Assembly (NCBI GenBank): GCA_963210315.1 | Contig: OY723241.1 | Location: 682,001-746,000 of the forward strand | Reading direction: 5' to 3' | DNA length: 64,000 bases | DNA from: Rhynchopus euleeides | Taxonomy: Eukaryota > Euglenozoa > Diplonemea > Diplonemida > Diplonemidae | Shown: positions 42,576-52,791 of the stretch, in pieces | Numbering within the stretch: position 1 is the first letter of the stretch | Layout of the letters: each line of letters starts with the position of its first letter | Translations under genes and position numbers: made by a program | The notes under the pieces: model-generated | What the model saw: the letters and a program-made list of their open reading frames with translations, nothing else | What the model was told of the DNA's origin: nothing | Databases searched by the model: none

Positions 42576-42784
42576 CTACTACCGAAGGAGCACCAGCACC
42601 GAAATATCAGCTCTGCTCGACGGAAGGTGATCAGCACCCCACACGTAGGCCGGGCCCCATGCGCACGTGCGTTTACAGGACGACTGGCTGCACGCAGTGG
42701 TTACGCAGTTTTGGAAACGCAAAAACAATTACATACGGAAAACCGCACGTGCCGTTTTTTCAGTTGAAAATAATTGCGGACGGC

Positions 42785-43065
42785 CACCCACCCAGGACTT
42801 GGTCACTCGACGGGCACACGCTACATGGGGGGTCTGGGGGGCGGAGCCCCCCAGCCGCCGGAGGCCACGGTAGTGAACATCTGTTCATTGTGGTCGTACA
42901 GATTCTGTGTGAATTGGCTGCGTCCTCCTGAGGTTACTGGAGTGGTTGGATTCCCTGACCATATGAGATCGGAGTACGAGACGCACACTACAGGGGGGTC
43001 TGGGGTCGGAGCCCCCCAGCCGCCGGAGGCCACGGTAGTGAGCATCTGTTCCTGCAAAACCTCTC
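42785..43065 (+). repeat. Dispersed paired-hairpin repeat, copy 2
   Basis: Matches 1305-1580 and 46890-47150. Hairpins at 42834-42854 and 43000-43019 are 166 bp apart. The second is damaged on its left arm (TGGGGTCGGA). Between them is the same CATCTGTTCATTGTGG segment as in the other copies. It is followed by a degenerate GTCGAC cluster, as in copy 1. Confidence 0.75.
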
Positions 43066-43067
43066 AT

Positions 43068-43147
43068 CGACGTCGACCATCAACCCGGTGTAACGCTAGG
43101 TTAGCGTCGCCCCAGTGTAAATGGGTTGACGCTTGGTTGACGCTCGG
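43068..43147. repeat. Degenerate GTCGAC-motif cluster
   Basis: About four diverged copies of the motif seen at 1588-1856 (for example GTTAGCGTCGCCCCAGTGTA and GGGTTGACGCTTGG). Its position right after a paired-hairpin repeat is the same as in the first cluster. Confidence 0.65.
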
Positions 43148-43516
43148 AGGGGGAGGCGGGGAAAATTACCCAGGCACATGCGGAAATCCGCATGTGGAAA
43201 CTGTACGTACGGATTTCGGAAATCCGCATTCCGCATGTGGAGCGTAACCACTGGCTGCACGGGTTGATACCAGGGTGCCACTATCCTGCTGCCCCACCCG
43301 TCGCTGGTCCGTGCTGGACAAGGATGCAGGCCCTGTGCAACCACCTCATGCCGACACAACACACCCTCCCTTTTGTTGCGTTTTGTTGCCTTCGAGGGCG
43401 AGGACACCGGGAGGGGAAGCCCGGGTCGGCGAGCCCAGGTCCTGAGGTCGCCCTGCTCTGTGCAAAGGACACCCCCTATCAGTGATCTCGCTGGGCTCGT
43501 GCCCAAAACTTTAATA

Positions 43517-43536
43517 GGTAGGGCAGCTGCCCTACC
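43517..43536. repeat. 20-bp perfect palindrome
   Basis: GGTAGGGCAGCTGCCCTACC. An identical palindrome is at 43914-43933, and a longer relative with a loop is at 43858-43892. Confidence 0.8.
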
Positions 43537-43667
43537 TGGTAAAGGGGGCAAAAAAAATTCGCGCGCTTCGCGCGCGAACGTGAGCGCTCGGCTAGTGGAT
43601 CATCCGTGTCTATCGTACCACGGGCGGTTCATGACATCCAGGAGCCAGCAGACCGCCTTCAGAGGGT

Positions 43668-43722
43668 CTGGGGGGCGGAGCCCCCCGGCCGCCGGAGGCC
43701 ACGGTAGTGAACATATGTTCTC
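43668..43722 (+). repeat. Solitary GGA-loop hairpin box
   Basis: A single copy of the conserved hairpin and its flank (CCGCCGGAGGCCACGGTAGT then GAACATATGTTC), without the partner hairpin found in the three longer copies. Confidence 0.75.
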
Positions 43723-43857
43723 AGGCTGACATATCGTCCATGACATGTCAAGCACCCGACCACATTCGGTGGGTCATTGGGTTGATAGTCCGGAATAGCA
43801 CTGCTCCCTGGGCCCCAGTGGGCCCAGGGGGACGGGGGCAGATCAGAAATAATATTC

Positions 43858-43892
43858 TTGGTAGGGCAGGCTGGTCAGGCCTGCCCTACCAA
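43858..43892. repeat. Hairpin with 14-bp stem
   Basis: TTGGTAGGGCAGGC pairs with GCCTGCCCTACCAA around a seven-base loop. It shares its GGTAGGGCAG stem with the two 20-bp palindromes at 43517 and 43914. Confidence 0.75.
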
Positions 43893-43913
43893 GGTTTCGG
43901 ACTGAATTAAATA

Positions 43914-43933
43914 GGTAGGGCAGCTGCCCTACC
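43914..43933. repeat. 20-bp perfect palindrome, second copy
   Basis: Identical to 43517-43536, with the same AATA before it, about 400 bp away. Confidence 0.8.
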
Positions 43934-44409
43934 TGCCTGACCAGGCGAGGCCCTGGGATCCCTTCAGGGGAACGCCGTCGGGAGATGCTGGGAGTGTCCT
44001 GCGTGAGGAGTTTGCCACCGCGCCCGAATATGGATTTGTCAGGTGCTGTCGCATGGGGCCTGCGTGTTCGGCGTGAAAACCGCAGGTGGTGGTTCGATTC
44101 CGCCACCCACCACCCGTCGGGACCTCCCTCCCTCGGTTTTCCCAAAACCTCGTTCTTTTGAATATTTGGAACTCGTGCGGATCGTGGTGGGGTCATTTTG
44201 ACCATGGGTCAAAAAATTTCACCCATTACACCCGTTACTCCAGCCGCCAGTTAACAGGAGGAAATAATTTTGGCACCTACGCCAAAAAAAGGTAAAAAAA
44301 AGGTAGTTTGAAGGTAGTTCTGGGGTACCTAGAAGGGGGGAAACCAGCCACACCAGTACAAGGGGGCAAATTTACCCTCCCTGCGGGTAAAGGGGTGGCA
44401 ACTACCCCT

Positions 44410-44640
44410 TTGGCCTGGGAGGGGGTAAATTACCCCCCAGTAAGAGCGGGAACAAATTACCCCCCCTTTGCTGGGGAGGGCCAGGGGGGTAATTTACCCC
44501 CCTGGCCTTAGCCTGGTGGGGGGTAAATTTACCCCCTCTTACCAGGTAGGGGGGGTAATTTACCCCCCTACCAGGCAAAGGGGGTGGTAAATTACCCCCC
44601 CACCACCCAGCGGAGGGGGTAAATTTACCCCCCGACCAGC
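44410..44640. repeat. Palindrome array, right (GGGGTAAATTACCCC type)
   Basis: Seven or more palindromes of the same form as 41600-41830, about 30-40 bp apart (centred near 44430, 44495, 44530, 44560, 44593 and 44623). Related half-units continue to 44700. Unit ends such as TAGGGGGGTAATTTACCCCC extend the stems. Confidence 0.75.
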
Positions 44641-44853
44641 CAAAAAATGGGTATTTTCCCCCCACCCCCCCAGCCAAAGGGGGGGGGGTAAATTACCAAG
44701 TTTCTGGGGCCTGAACCCAAAATTTCCGAAAAAGGGGGTAATATAAGGGGGGGGGGCCTGGTGCCCCTGACGACCCCATATTGCGTAGTTTGTGCGTAGT
44801 GAAAAGGGGGGGGGGGGGTCTCATTTTTTGATTTACTCAGCCATTCTCTGTCT

Positions 44854-45464
44854 CTATGCCGGGACCCCAAACTCAAGGAGTTCTTGCTGTTCCGGGGTCA
44901 GTGAGGGTGCAGGCGCTTCAGGTGCTGCAGGTTCTTCAGGTGCTGCAACGCTGGCAGCCTTCGGTGCGGGTTTCGACGCAGTCTTTGCAGGTCTCTTTGG
45001 GGGTGCCCTTTGGCGCGGTGCCTGCTTCAGCTCGTCGGGTGGAAGCATCAACGCATCATTAAGCGGTGCCTGCTTCAGCTCCTCCGGGTGGAAGCGTCAA
45101 CGCATCATTAAGGAAGAAGGAAGCACAGTTGCTACGCTTTTTTGCAGCTGCAGGAAACGACACCATACCCAACAACAATCCCCAGACCGTCGAGGGAGAG
45201 TGGGCGCCTGGATCCCGTGACACAGATCTCTAGTGCCGTTGTGATCCCCTCGGATAACGTCTCCTGGACGTTGTCAGCGGAGGTTGCCTGTGTGGCGGTG
45301 ACCTCCGTATACCCCGCGGGATCCAGTGCCAGTAGCGCCTTCTTCAGCTTTTCGTCGACCCCTCGGCCGACGCTCTCCTTGATGTCAAGGGCCACCTTCA
45401 GGGTGGCACCTCGCAGCGCCCTGAAGGCTGTGATCGTATCATCATTCACAATCTCGAGGGTGTT
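44854..45464 (-). pseudogene. 5'-truncated spliced-gene fragment inside the inverted-repeat element
   Basis: An open stretch 45132-45464 begins after an AG acceptor and reads as real protein (ITAFRALRGATLKVALDIKE, then GYTEVTATQATSADNVQETL). A GTATGG donor near its end fits the donors of other genes here. Downstream, 44854-45051 reads as an Ala/Pro/Lys-rich C-terminus ending LEFGVPA. A 47-48-bp tandem duplication (about 45013-45108) lies across the start of that last exon. No 5' exon or start is found before the right end of the element, so this looks like a captured host-gene piece. No family is recognised. Confidence 0.4.
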
Positions 45465-45808
45465 CTACGCGGCTCCTGGAACTCACTTCCTTCTCAGGTG
45501 TTTCTGGGCATGGGGCAACCTTGCCCAGGTGTTTCTGGAGTCCCGCCCCACATGTCGTGCGTTCTTTCGTACGGTGTATAGTGAGTTCTGGCAATAATTT
45601 TTTGCTCGGTCAGCGCAGTGCCTCCAGTCCTGTCTCAGTAGCCACACAGAAAGGGGGACCAAAAAAACTGGGGGGGGACCAAAAAGCGAGACCCCCCCCC
45701 CCCAGATTGCGTAGTTTGTGCGTAGTGAAAAAGGGGTAAATCAGGGGCACCAGGGGGGGTAAATTTTTTTTGGGGGGGGGGGGGGGTAAATTACCACGAA
45801 TAGGACTG

Positions 45809-46719
45809 TTGGTATTTTTTTTTGCCAGCCTGCATCAAGCCAGAAGGCGTGGCCTTCCCTCACTCCCGCTCTGTCTCTCCAGAAAGTCTCTGTTGCTCAG
45901 GTGGCGTGCTGCTCCCCTGAAGGCGCCGCTGGCGCAAGCGCTGGCCGGGGCAGAACGCCCTCCGTTCCTCAATAGGAGGTAGAATGCATCACCATTTCTT
46001 TCGGCATTGACGAGCGTCAGTCTGACGTGGGAGACTGCCAGCCAGGTGACGCACACACACACACCGTTTGTTGGCTTTATCCCTGCTCAAAAAAAAGATC
46101 TAAAAACAACAAAATGATATGGGTTCGGTGGGCGGGGGGGTGGGTGGGGGGAGGAGAAGGGGTCGCGACACCACCACACCCACACACCCGCCAACACCCC
46201 GCCCGACCCGCCAAAGCAGGGCACGGCAGAGCCACGCCCAGAGAGGGGTTGAATTGCCACAGTGGCGGATGTGGCTCAGGCCTTTGCGATATAGGGAAGA
46301 AGAATCTTCGGACAACACGCGGCGGGAGAGGGAGGGGGTGTCCCGGGTTACATACCGGGTTAACGTTATTCATGGGGTTGGGGGGTGGTGAAATACCGGT
46401 ATAGAAAAGTGCAACACCTCTCGTCTGATCGGGTGTGGTGTTGAGCTGAAACGGATGACACTTTCCGCGCGAGATCAGCGCAAAAAAAGAATTGCCGGGG
46501 TTCTTTTGTATTGTTTGTGCAACCTTCTGGTCACCTGCACGTTGGGGCGTGGAGTGTAGGTGAACAAAACATTGCTCCCACTGCAACCTTTTTAGTTCTG
46601 AACGCCTTCCGTGAGCACGGTGCGTTTCAGGTGTGTTTTTAATCCCCGGTCTTCCCAGCCAAAAACCCCCGATTCATCCCCGCTTTTTTCCAGCAAAAAA
46701 TGGTACCCAACGTCCCTCC
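45809..46719. other. Intergenic region
   Basis: Right of the inverted-repeat element. No gene and no clear repeat are seen; G-rich and CA-rich tracts lie at 46130-46200. Confidence 0.5.
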
Positions 46720-47150
46720 TCCCCAGTGTGGGGCCCTTGGTCTTGTACCAAATGGGTTCCTTCCACGGTTCCTCCCGCTCGCGCCATCCTCGGGTGCTGG
46801 AGGAAACCCCCAAAAAAACGGCTTTCGGGACCGTTATTCCGACGATACCCCCGATATGCCAGGTGAAACAGCCCAAGGACTTGCTGCAGTTACTAGACGG
46901 GCAAACACACGCTCCACGGGGGGTCCGGGGGGCGGAGCCCCCCAGCCGCCGGAGGCCACGGTAGTGAACATCTGTTCATTGTGGGCGTACAGATTCTGTG
47001 TGAGTTGGCTGCGTCCTCCTGAGGCTACCGGAGCTGTTGGATTCCTGACCTGATGGGAATCGACGGACTTGGGTACGAGATATCCGCCACAGGGGGGTCT
47101 GGGGGGCGGAGCCCCCCAGCCGCCGGAGGCCACGGTAGTGAACGTCTGGC
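46720..47150 (+). repeat. Dispersed paired-hairpin repeat, copy 3
   Basis: Matches 1165-1587 along its length. Hairpins at 46925-46945 and 47099-47119 are 174 bp apart. Unlike copies 1 and 2 it is not followed by a GTCGAC cluster but by four TTGGCTGGAAAAAAA-type units (47150-47245). Confidence 0.75.
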
Positions 47151-47245
47151 TCTTGGCTGGAAAAAAAGCCAGATTTTGGCTGGAAAAAAACCGGTTTTTT
47201 GCTGGAAAAAAAACCTGGTTTTGGCTGGAAAAAAACCGGAAAAAG
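47150..47245. repeat. GGCTGGAAAAAAA minisatellite
   Basis: Four to five units of about 22 bp built on TGGCTGGAAAAAAA followed by a variable GCC/CCGG/CCTGG part and a T-run. It is attached to the right end of the third paired-hairpin repeat. Confidence 0.75.
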
Positions 47246-49141
47246 GGCGGATGCCAAAAAGACTCATCCTCATCCCCCACTAGAAATACACCTGGTGCGT
47301 TTCACACAAAAAAATCACTCCATATGCGAATGCGCGAAGGCCTTCACACTCAAATAACTCAAAAAAATACATCCACAGGATAAAGACATCCTCCTGTTCA
47401 AACGGATCGCTGTGACGTGCAGAGAAGCGAACCGCCTCGCAAAACATGAGGCAAGCTGGCACAGCTCGGCACAGAGAGGGAACGCCCGCCCCTCACCCAA
47501 CCCACCCCATGAACACCTTCAGGCTAGCTTTTTTGAGACGCGGGGCGATCCGAGATCGGGGTGGAGGCGGTGGTGGTGGCGGCGGCTCGCAAATCGACGA
47601 AACCCCTTGGCTCTTCTCCTTTCTTTCAGATTTGCAACACACACCCACCCACACCCACACAGACATGTTCTTCCGTTTCAGAGACCTTGAAGAATCTCTC
47701 CCGTCCCCCGCCGGGACGGGGGGCGGCCGCAAAGTAGAGAAACGAAAGGCACAGAGCTGGCCGAATCCAGCCATTCCAGCTCCGCCCGCTGGCGGGGCGG
47801 GGCTAGCAGAGAGAGAGAGATAAAGGAGACCACGGAGAGGGCAGCCTGCCCACCCAAAGTCAATCTCCTCACCCGCGATACTTCCTCAGACCTAGCCTCC
47901 TAGTGACCCCCCAAGACGCACCAAAGGTGCTTCAACTAGTTGACTAACAAAGAGAGAGAGAGAGAGAAAGAGATAAAGGATACCACGGAATCTCAACTTG
48001 AGATATGCACCCAGAAATACCCTACCAAGGCATACAGTGGCTCCGCCTGGGTGGCTCGTCGTTCCGTGATTTGAAGGAGAACTCTCGGGTTCTGAGACCC
48101 GAGTCGGACGTTCTTGGGTGATTCTCGGACATTTCAGCCATGATGCCCGAGAAACCAATCGCCAGCGCGTTGCGGGGGGGGGGGGGGTGGGGGGGGGCAA
48201 CAGTTTACCGTATTCTCCCTTCCTCCCACCCCCCACACACAAAGGATATCACAAAGGAGATGACGGATGAAGGCAAGACTGGAAAACATGTGGGGGGAAG
48301 ATAAATCACAGCAGAAACACAAGGCCGATGATGCGGGCTGGAGGGAGGGGAGGGGAAATATAATATCAGGCAGCCGATCAAAGCCATACATTCACACATG
48401 CACATTATCAATGTTTCCTTCTTTGTTTTAGTGTATCGAGGCACACTGGACTCTGGTGCGACGCCCACAGTCCTAGGGAGAGAGGGGGTGGGGGTGAGGG
48501 TAGGCACCAAAAGCCGAGAGAGAAGGAGTTGCTCTTGATGCGATTCTCCCATTGTGTGGACACACACAGATAAACACAACCCGCAGAGGCGCCAACCCAC
48601 CCCCGAAGACGCTGTCACGACATGCACGCACAGAGGGCATCTCAGCACCCCCTCCTATGCCGGATAGAAACAGGGCGGTGCCGCTCAAATCAATAGCCTT
48701 TCATAACGAGGATCACAACCACAGGCGGTATATATAATACCCATATGCCACGTTATCCCTACCTGCATGATTCCACAGGAATGTTGGGGTCGGGGGGGGG
48801 GGGGGGGGTTTATGGGGTGACCACAGCGACCCATGGTGATGAGCCAGTCGAAACCGACGGATTGGCGGAAGTAACCCTCGCCCTCGACACCTCCACCTCC
48901 ACCAGTGGGGTGCCCCTTGATCTCCTGATAACGTGGTTCACCGCACACAACACACATGCACCTTTCCAGCTGATTCTGGCTTGCCGCCGTCGGCGACCCG
49001 ACGTGATGTCATCAGGATATCCGCAACCCACACAGCGTCGGGTATGCGCAGAGACACAGGTAGAAAGACATGATCACCACACACGTACACCACACCCCAC
49101 TGCCTGAAGGCTGCTGTATCCCCACCCCACAGGGGTGCAGG
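47246..49141. other. Intergenic region
   Basis: No supported gene. It holds GA runs (47808-47822 and 47950-47970), G-runs (48174-48199 and 48790-48810) and CA tracts. A 20-bp segment (CACACCCCACTGCCTGAAGG) at about 49090 repeats at 49147, where it is the end of the next gene. Confidence 0.5.
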
Positions 49142-50324
49142 CTAACACACACCCCACTGCCTGAAGGCGTCGTGATGGGTGTCGAATCGTTTCGTGGTGG
49201 CGCCCCGTTTTGTCGGCGGGAGGCAGAAGTCTGAGACGGCAGGGTCGCACATGTCGACATCCGTATCGTCCGGTATTCTGCACCGCTTCAACACGCGGTG
49301 CGGGGGCTGGTGGTGGGGGAGGGACACCGCCCCGAGGTGCCGGGGTGAGGTCACGGCCTGCGTGGTGTAGAAGAGCACGAGGTGGAGCACGTTGGGGCAG
49401 TCCAACGCGACGGGGTGTGTCGTGAGGATGGCGTGGCTGGGGGGCGAGAGGGCGAGCGACAGCGCGTCACACCCGGGCCTGCTGTGCGGCGGCAGCTGGT
49501 TGGCGGTGTCGAAGCTCACGAGAAGCAGCTGGCGCGGCACCACACGCGCCGGCATGTTTTTCCTCTGGGCGACCCACACGAGGGCCCTCACAATGCCTTC
49601 GACACACCGCAGCCTGCTGGGAACCTCAGTCTCGAGAGACCAGGCATCCACCTTCCGCACAGCACCGCCCACCCGGTACACCCTCCACGCGTTGTGCGAT
49701 GCCAGCCGCTGCTGGATCTCCGCAAGCTCGTTGATGTCGAACATCCCCGCCTTGGCGGCGTCCATGCAGCCGTCACGCATGAAGGCTTCCATCGGATTCC
49801 TATGCGACGGGGTGTGCTGCAGCATCCCACACGGAGGATGCGCTGTGTACACAGCACCCTGCACCTTGTGGGGGTAAAAAGGGGGGGGGGTGTGGCTTGG
49901 TGGATGGATAACGGCAGCATCACCAGTTGAATTGCACCGTTGGCGAGATCTCGGAAAAAGGCAGAGGGGCTTATCCGGTTTGGGGGGAGGGGGGTGGTGG
50001 TGGTAGGGTTGTGGTGCTGTCGGGTTCCCTTTCTTATTGTGTGTATGGTGGGGCTAGAAACCTCGGGATTGTGCAGCAGGCGCGGGAGTGCAGAGAAGGT
50101 CAAATTATCTCCGTACCGCATACAGGTAGAATCCGAGACACGTGTTGGCCAGTGTGTTGGGGGCGAAGGGGGTGGGTGGGGGGCGCAGGCAGGGGAAGAA
50201 ACAGCAGATGCACGCAAAAGGGGAATCCCAATCTGCCGAAGAGCGCCGTGGCGACGCCATACAAGGCATGCACCTTCTGCACCAGCGCCAGAGATATTCG
50301 AGCCGCAGGCGATCTGACAGCCAT
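49142..50324 (-). CDS. Unknown protein, probably two exons
   Basis: The main exon, 49142-49864, follows an excellent acceptor (long C/T tract then CACAAG) and codes for 240 residues. It has no recognised motif: a helical first half (FDINELAEIQQRLASHN), a hydrophobic core (GIVRALVWVAQRKN and CPNVLHLVLFYTTQ) and a basic, acidic-patched end. The likely first exon is 50214-50324, with an ATG start reading MAVRSPAARISLALVQKVHA and a TGC|GTGCAT donor. The 349-bp intron keeps frame and gives 277 residues. The donor choice is uncertain, and a start at an internal ATG (49825 or 49792) is possible. Confidence 0.5.
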
Positions 50325-51143
50325 CCCCTCCTCCAGATCCGGTTATGGGTAGCGGCAAGCCAAAGTGTAAATATCGATCCGAGCGCGCCAAGTGCCTCTT
50401 GATGCGATCTGGCACAACGCACCAACACACGCACGATACACAGGAGTGTCTGAAGTGATGTTGATGGCATTAGCGGGTATTCCGTGCCCTTCTGACGCGA
50501 GAGGGAAAGCCGAAACCCCCGAGAAACCCTCCCTCCGGAAAAGGTGCGGGAATGCCCGAAATTTGGAGGCACCCTCTCTCCACGAGGACCAGAATGGGAT
50601 TGCGTATCGAAGGGCAGCCGCATCGCGGGCACGATGGACACTCTGCTGAGCTGACACGACCTCCAAATGTGTCGAAGGCCATCAGCGCTCCCACCCACCC
50701 CACGCCCGCGACAAACCGAAGACCTGGACCCCACCAGAGCTGGGGGTGCTCCCGGCGAGGTGCATCCACTGTGTCAACAGTGGTGCCTCCAGCTTGTTTC
50801 TGCAGAGTGCAGTTGTGGAGCCCGCCGGTTGCCCCCCAGTCACGTGAGCTATTTTGTGTTTACTCAGTTTCGATCGACGAATCGAAGGGAAAAAGCCGCG
50901 AAAAGTAACGGATGGAAACAGATACGACTGAAACATTAGGGCGAACACCTTAAAAAACCACATATCACAGTGGGGCTCAGGCACAGCCTTGAGACAAGTG
51001 TGTGATCGACGAAACGGGGGTTTCAGAGCTGTTCTTTACAGCTCCTGGGGAGGGTGGTGTGGATTTCATGGCAGACGGAGGTCGTGATTGCCGCAACAAC
51101 ACATCGGGTCCACGGCACGCGGCCTCCACAGCAGCGCTGCCCG
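50325..51143. other. Intergenic region
   Basis: No supported gene. The minus-strand frames here (50105-50734 and 50470-50769) have no domain and overlap each other. Confidence 0.45.
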
Positions 51144-51725
51144 CTACGGCTCCAGGTTGTCAAGCAGCTTTGCAGCACTCGCTGCCTTGCCAGAGGGCGC
51201 GTCGACCAACGCATGCGGGGAGCCTGACGGGACACCGTATTCAGGCAGCGGCGAAGGGAACCTTACGTAGGATGCCTGCGAGGCGGGCGCCCCGTCGCAT
51301 GGTGGAGCAGGGGCGGTGACAACCATCGGCACGCCTGACTCCTGCATGGGCCGGCTGTGCTTCAGCACGCTGCTGTTGCAGTAGCAGAAGCAGATGATGC
51401 ACCCGATGACGCTCAGCACCAGAATCACACTACCAACAATCAGCACCACAGCGGCGGCGCTGATCGACGAGTCGCCTTTCCCTGGGGACGCCTTTGGGAA
51501 GACCGTCACATCACCCTGCCAACCGGGTATCGTGCACAGCCGGTTCTGCGCATTCCACACACACCGAGTCACGGTGCCAGGAGACATGCTGCTCAGGCAC
51601 AAGCTCTCATCCCGGATGGATGAACACAGCGTTTGAGATGACACACCACTAATGTGCAGCAGCTGCAGCAGGGAGAGCAAGAGAACATTGCGCACAGCAG
51701 CAGCACCTCCCACTTGCCGGACCAT
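51144..51725 (-). CDS. Small type I membrane protein
   Basis: 193 residues, ATG at 51725. A signal peptide (VLLLSLLQLLHISGVSS) is followed by a short Cys-containing ectodomain (about residues 30-85, four cysteines including LCSSIRDESLCLSS and RCVWNAQNRLC). One strong membrane span comes next (AAAVVLIVGSVILVLSVIGC), then cysteines next to the membrane (CFCYC), which are likely palmitoylation sites. A Pro/Ser-rich tail of about 70 residues ends the protein. No family is recognised. The next gene has the same layout with a larger ectodomain. Confidence 0.65.
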   Translation of the reverse strand: MVRQVGGAAAVRNVLLLSLLQLLHISGVSSQTLCSSIRDESLCLSSMSPGTVTRCVWNAQNRLCTIPGWQGDVTVFPKASPGKGDSSISAAAVVLIVGSVILVLSVIGCIICFCYCNSSVLKHSRPMQESGVPMVVTAPAPPCDGAPASQASYVRFPSPLPEYGVPSGSPHALVDAPSGKAASAAKLLDNLEP

Positions 51726-52490
51726 CGCCTCACGTCAGGAGGGCAGGGGGAATGGTGGGCAGTGAAGTAGAAGAAAAGGGAAACGCAGAGGTGTCCCTCT
51801 TTCGCTATCCTCGTCTCTCTCTCCCCCTCGCTCGATGTGAAGGTTGTGCCCGAGCTGGAGCGGCGCAGAGAGCTGGTGAAAACAGAGCTGGTGAAAGCAG
51901 AAAACACCCGCCCCCTCTTCCCCCCTCCCGCACGGAAGGAAAATGATTTGCCCTGGCAGGATCGGGTCGGGGTGATAACGCCCGGGATTCTTTTTCCGAC
52001 CCCAAACAGCGGCAGGTCGGGGTGGGTGTCGTGCCGAGTGGGCAGAGATCCTGAAGGGGGTGGGGTCGGTTGGCAGCATGTGAGCAGATCGTGGCCCCGC
52101 CCAACAGGGCACCAACAGCGTGTGGGTTGTCCAGACGGGGAGAGGGATATCGAAGACATGGGTGAAGGGCGCAGCTGCAAAGACCAGCGGTGTGGGTGGT
52201 GGGAGTGCTGCAAGGTTCGGGTGGAGGAGGAGGGGCAGGGCGGCGGGTGGCTGTGGTTACTCAGAGGCTGGTCAGTGCATGCGTGGGGTTCCGTGCCACA
52301 GTCATACGATCGGATCATGTGACTGTGGGTCAGCCCGGTGGCCAGTCTGTACATCAGGTCTGGACAGCCCCTTGGCAAGAAGACAATGTAGCGAGCACAG
52401 ATTGCAGAAAACAAGGAATCAATATTTGCAGGAGGACAGTGTAGCGAGCACAGATTGCAAGATGCGTGATGTCGTTTTTTTTATGAATCC
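51726..52490. other. Intergenic region
   Basis: No supported gene. A 53-bp-period partial tandem repeat (52382-52407 and 52435-52460, core GTAGCGAGCACAGATTGCA) lies just before the short MITE. Confidence 0.5.
52382..52460. repeat. Two-unit repeat, 53-bp period
   Basis: The 26-bp segment around GTAGCGAGCACAGATTGCA occurs twice with one base changed; the DNA between the units is not repeated. Confidence 0.8.
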
Positions 52491-52603
52491 GTGGGGGCCC
52501 TCGCTACGAGTCACTATGAGTCACGAGTCGTCAGTTTTCAGCCAAACATGGCTGACTTCTCACTTTTTCTCACTCAGTCACACTTGGTAGCGAGGGCCCC
52601 CCG
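52491..52603 (-). mobile_element. Short inverted-repeat MITE, copy 2
   Basis: Inverted ends GGGGGCCCTCGCTAC and GTAGCGAGGGCCCC. The reverse strand aligns with 14659-14760 over the whole element, including ACTGAGTGAGAAAAAG. Shared ends and interior at two unrelated sites support transposition. Confidence 0.65.
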
Positions 52604-52791
52604 TAAAACACAAGAGTGTATGAAGAACAAGAGCGCCACACTCCCCTCCCCGGCTAAGCTCCAGACACCGCACAGGCCTTCCGACCCTCGTGTCAGGAGA
52701 GACCTGCAGCACTTCTGGGCTCTGCTTTCTCATGAATCCTTCTGTGGGATGCTCAGATGCCGGGCATCCAGCCACCGCCTTCTAATCCGGA

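Larger units (their letters stand above)
41306..45808. mobile_element. 4.5-kb inverted-repeat element with nested repeats
   Basis: Ends are inverted repeats: CAGTCCTATTCGTGGT then CATTTACCC on the left, the complement of CAGTCCTATTCGTGGT then AATTTACCC on the right (45786-45808), with one mismatch in 23 before the C/G runs. A GTATTTTTTT string lies just outside both ends and may be a target duplication. Inside are two palindrome arrays, two direct copies of a GGTAGTTTGAAGGTAGTTCT segment (41874 and 44300), two copies of a TTGCGTAGTTTGTGCGTAGT segment (44783 and 45707), a nested MITE, hairpin repeats and a spliced-gene fragment. No transposase is seen, so it is non-autonomous or a mosaic of insertions. 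Confidence 0.55.

Noticed and set aside
44050-44120. A complete tRNA gene
   Set aside because: Only a T-arm-like part is present; no acceptor partner, D-arm or usable anticodon arm is found upstream.
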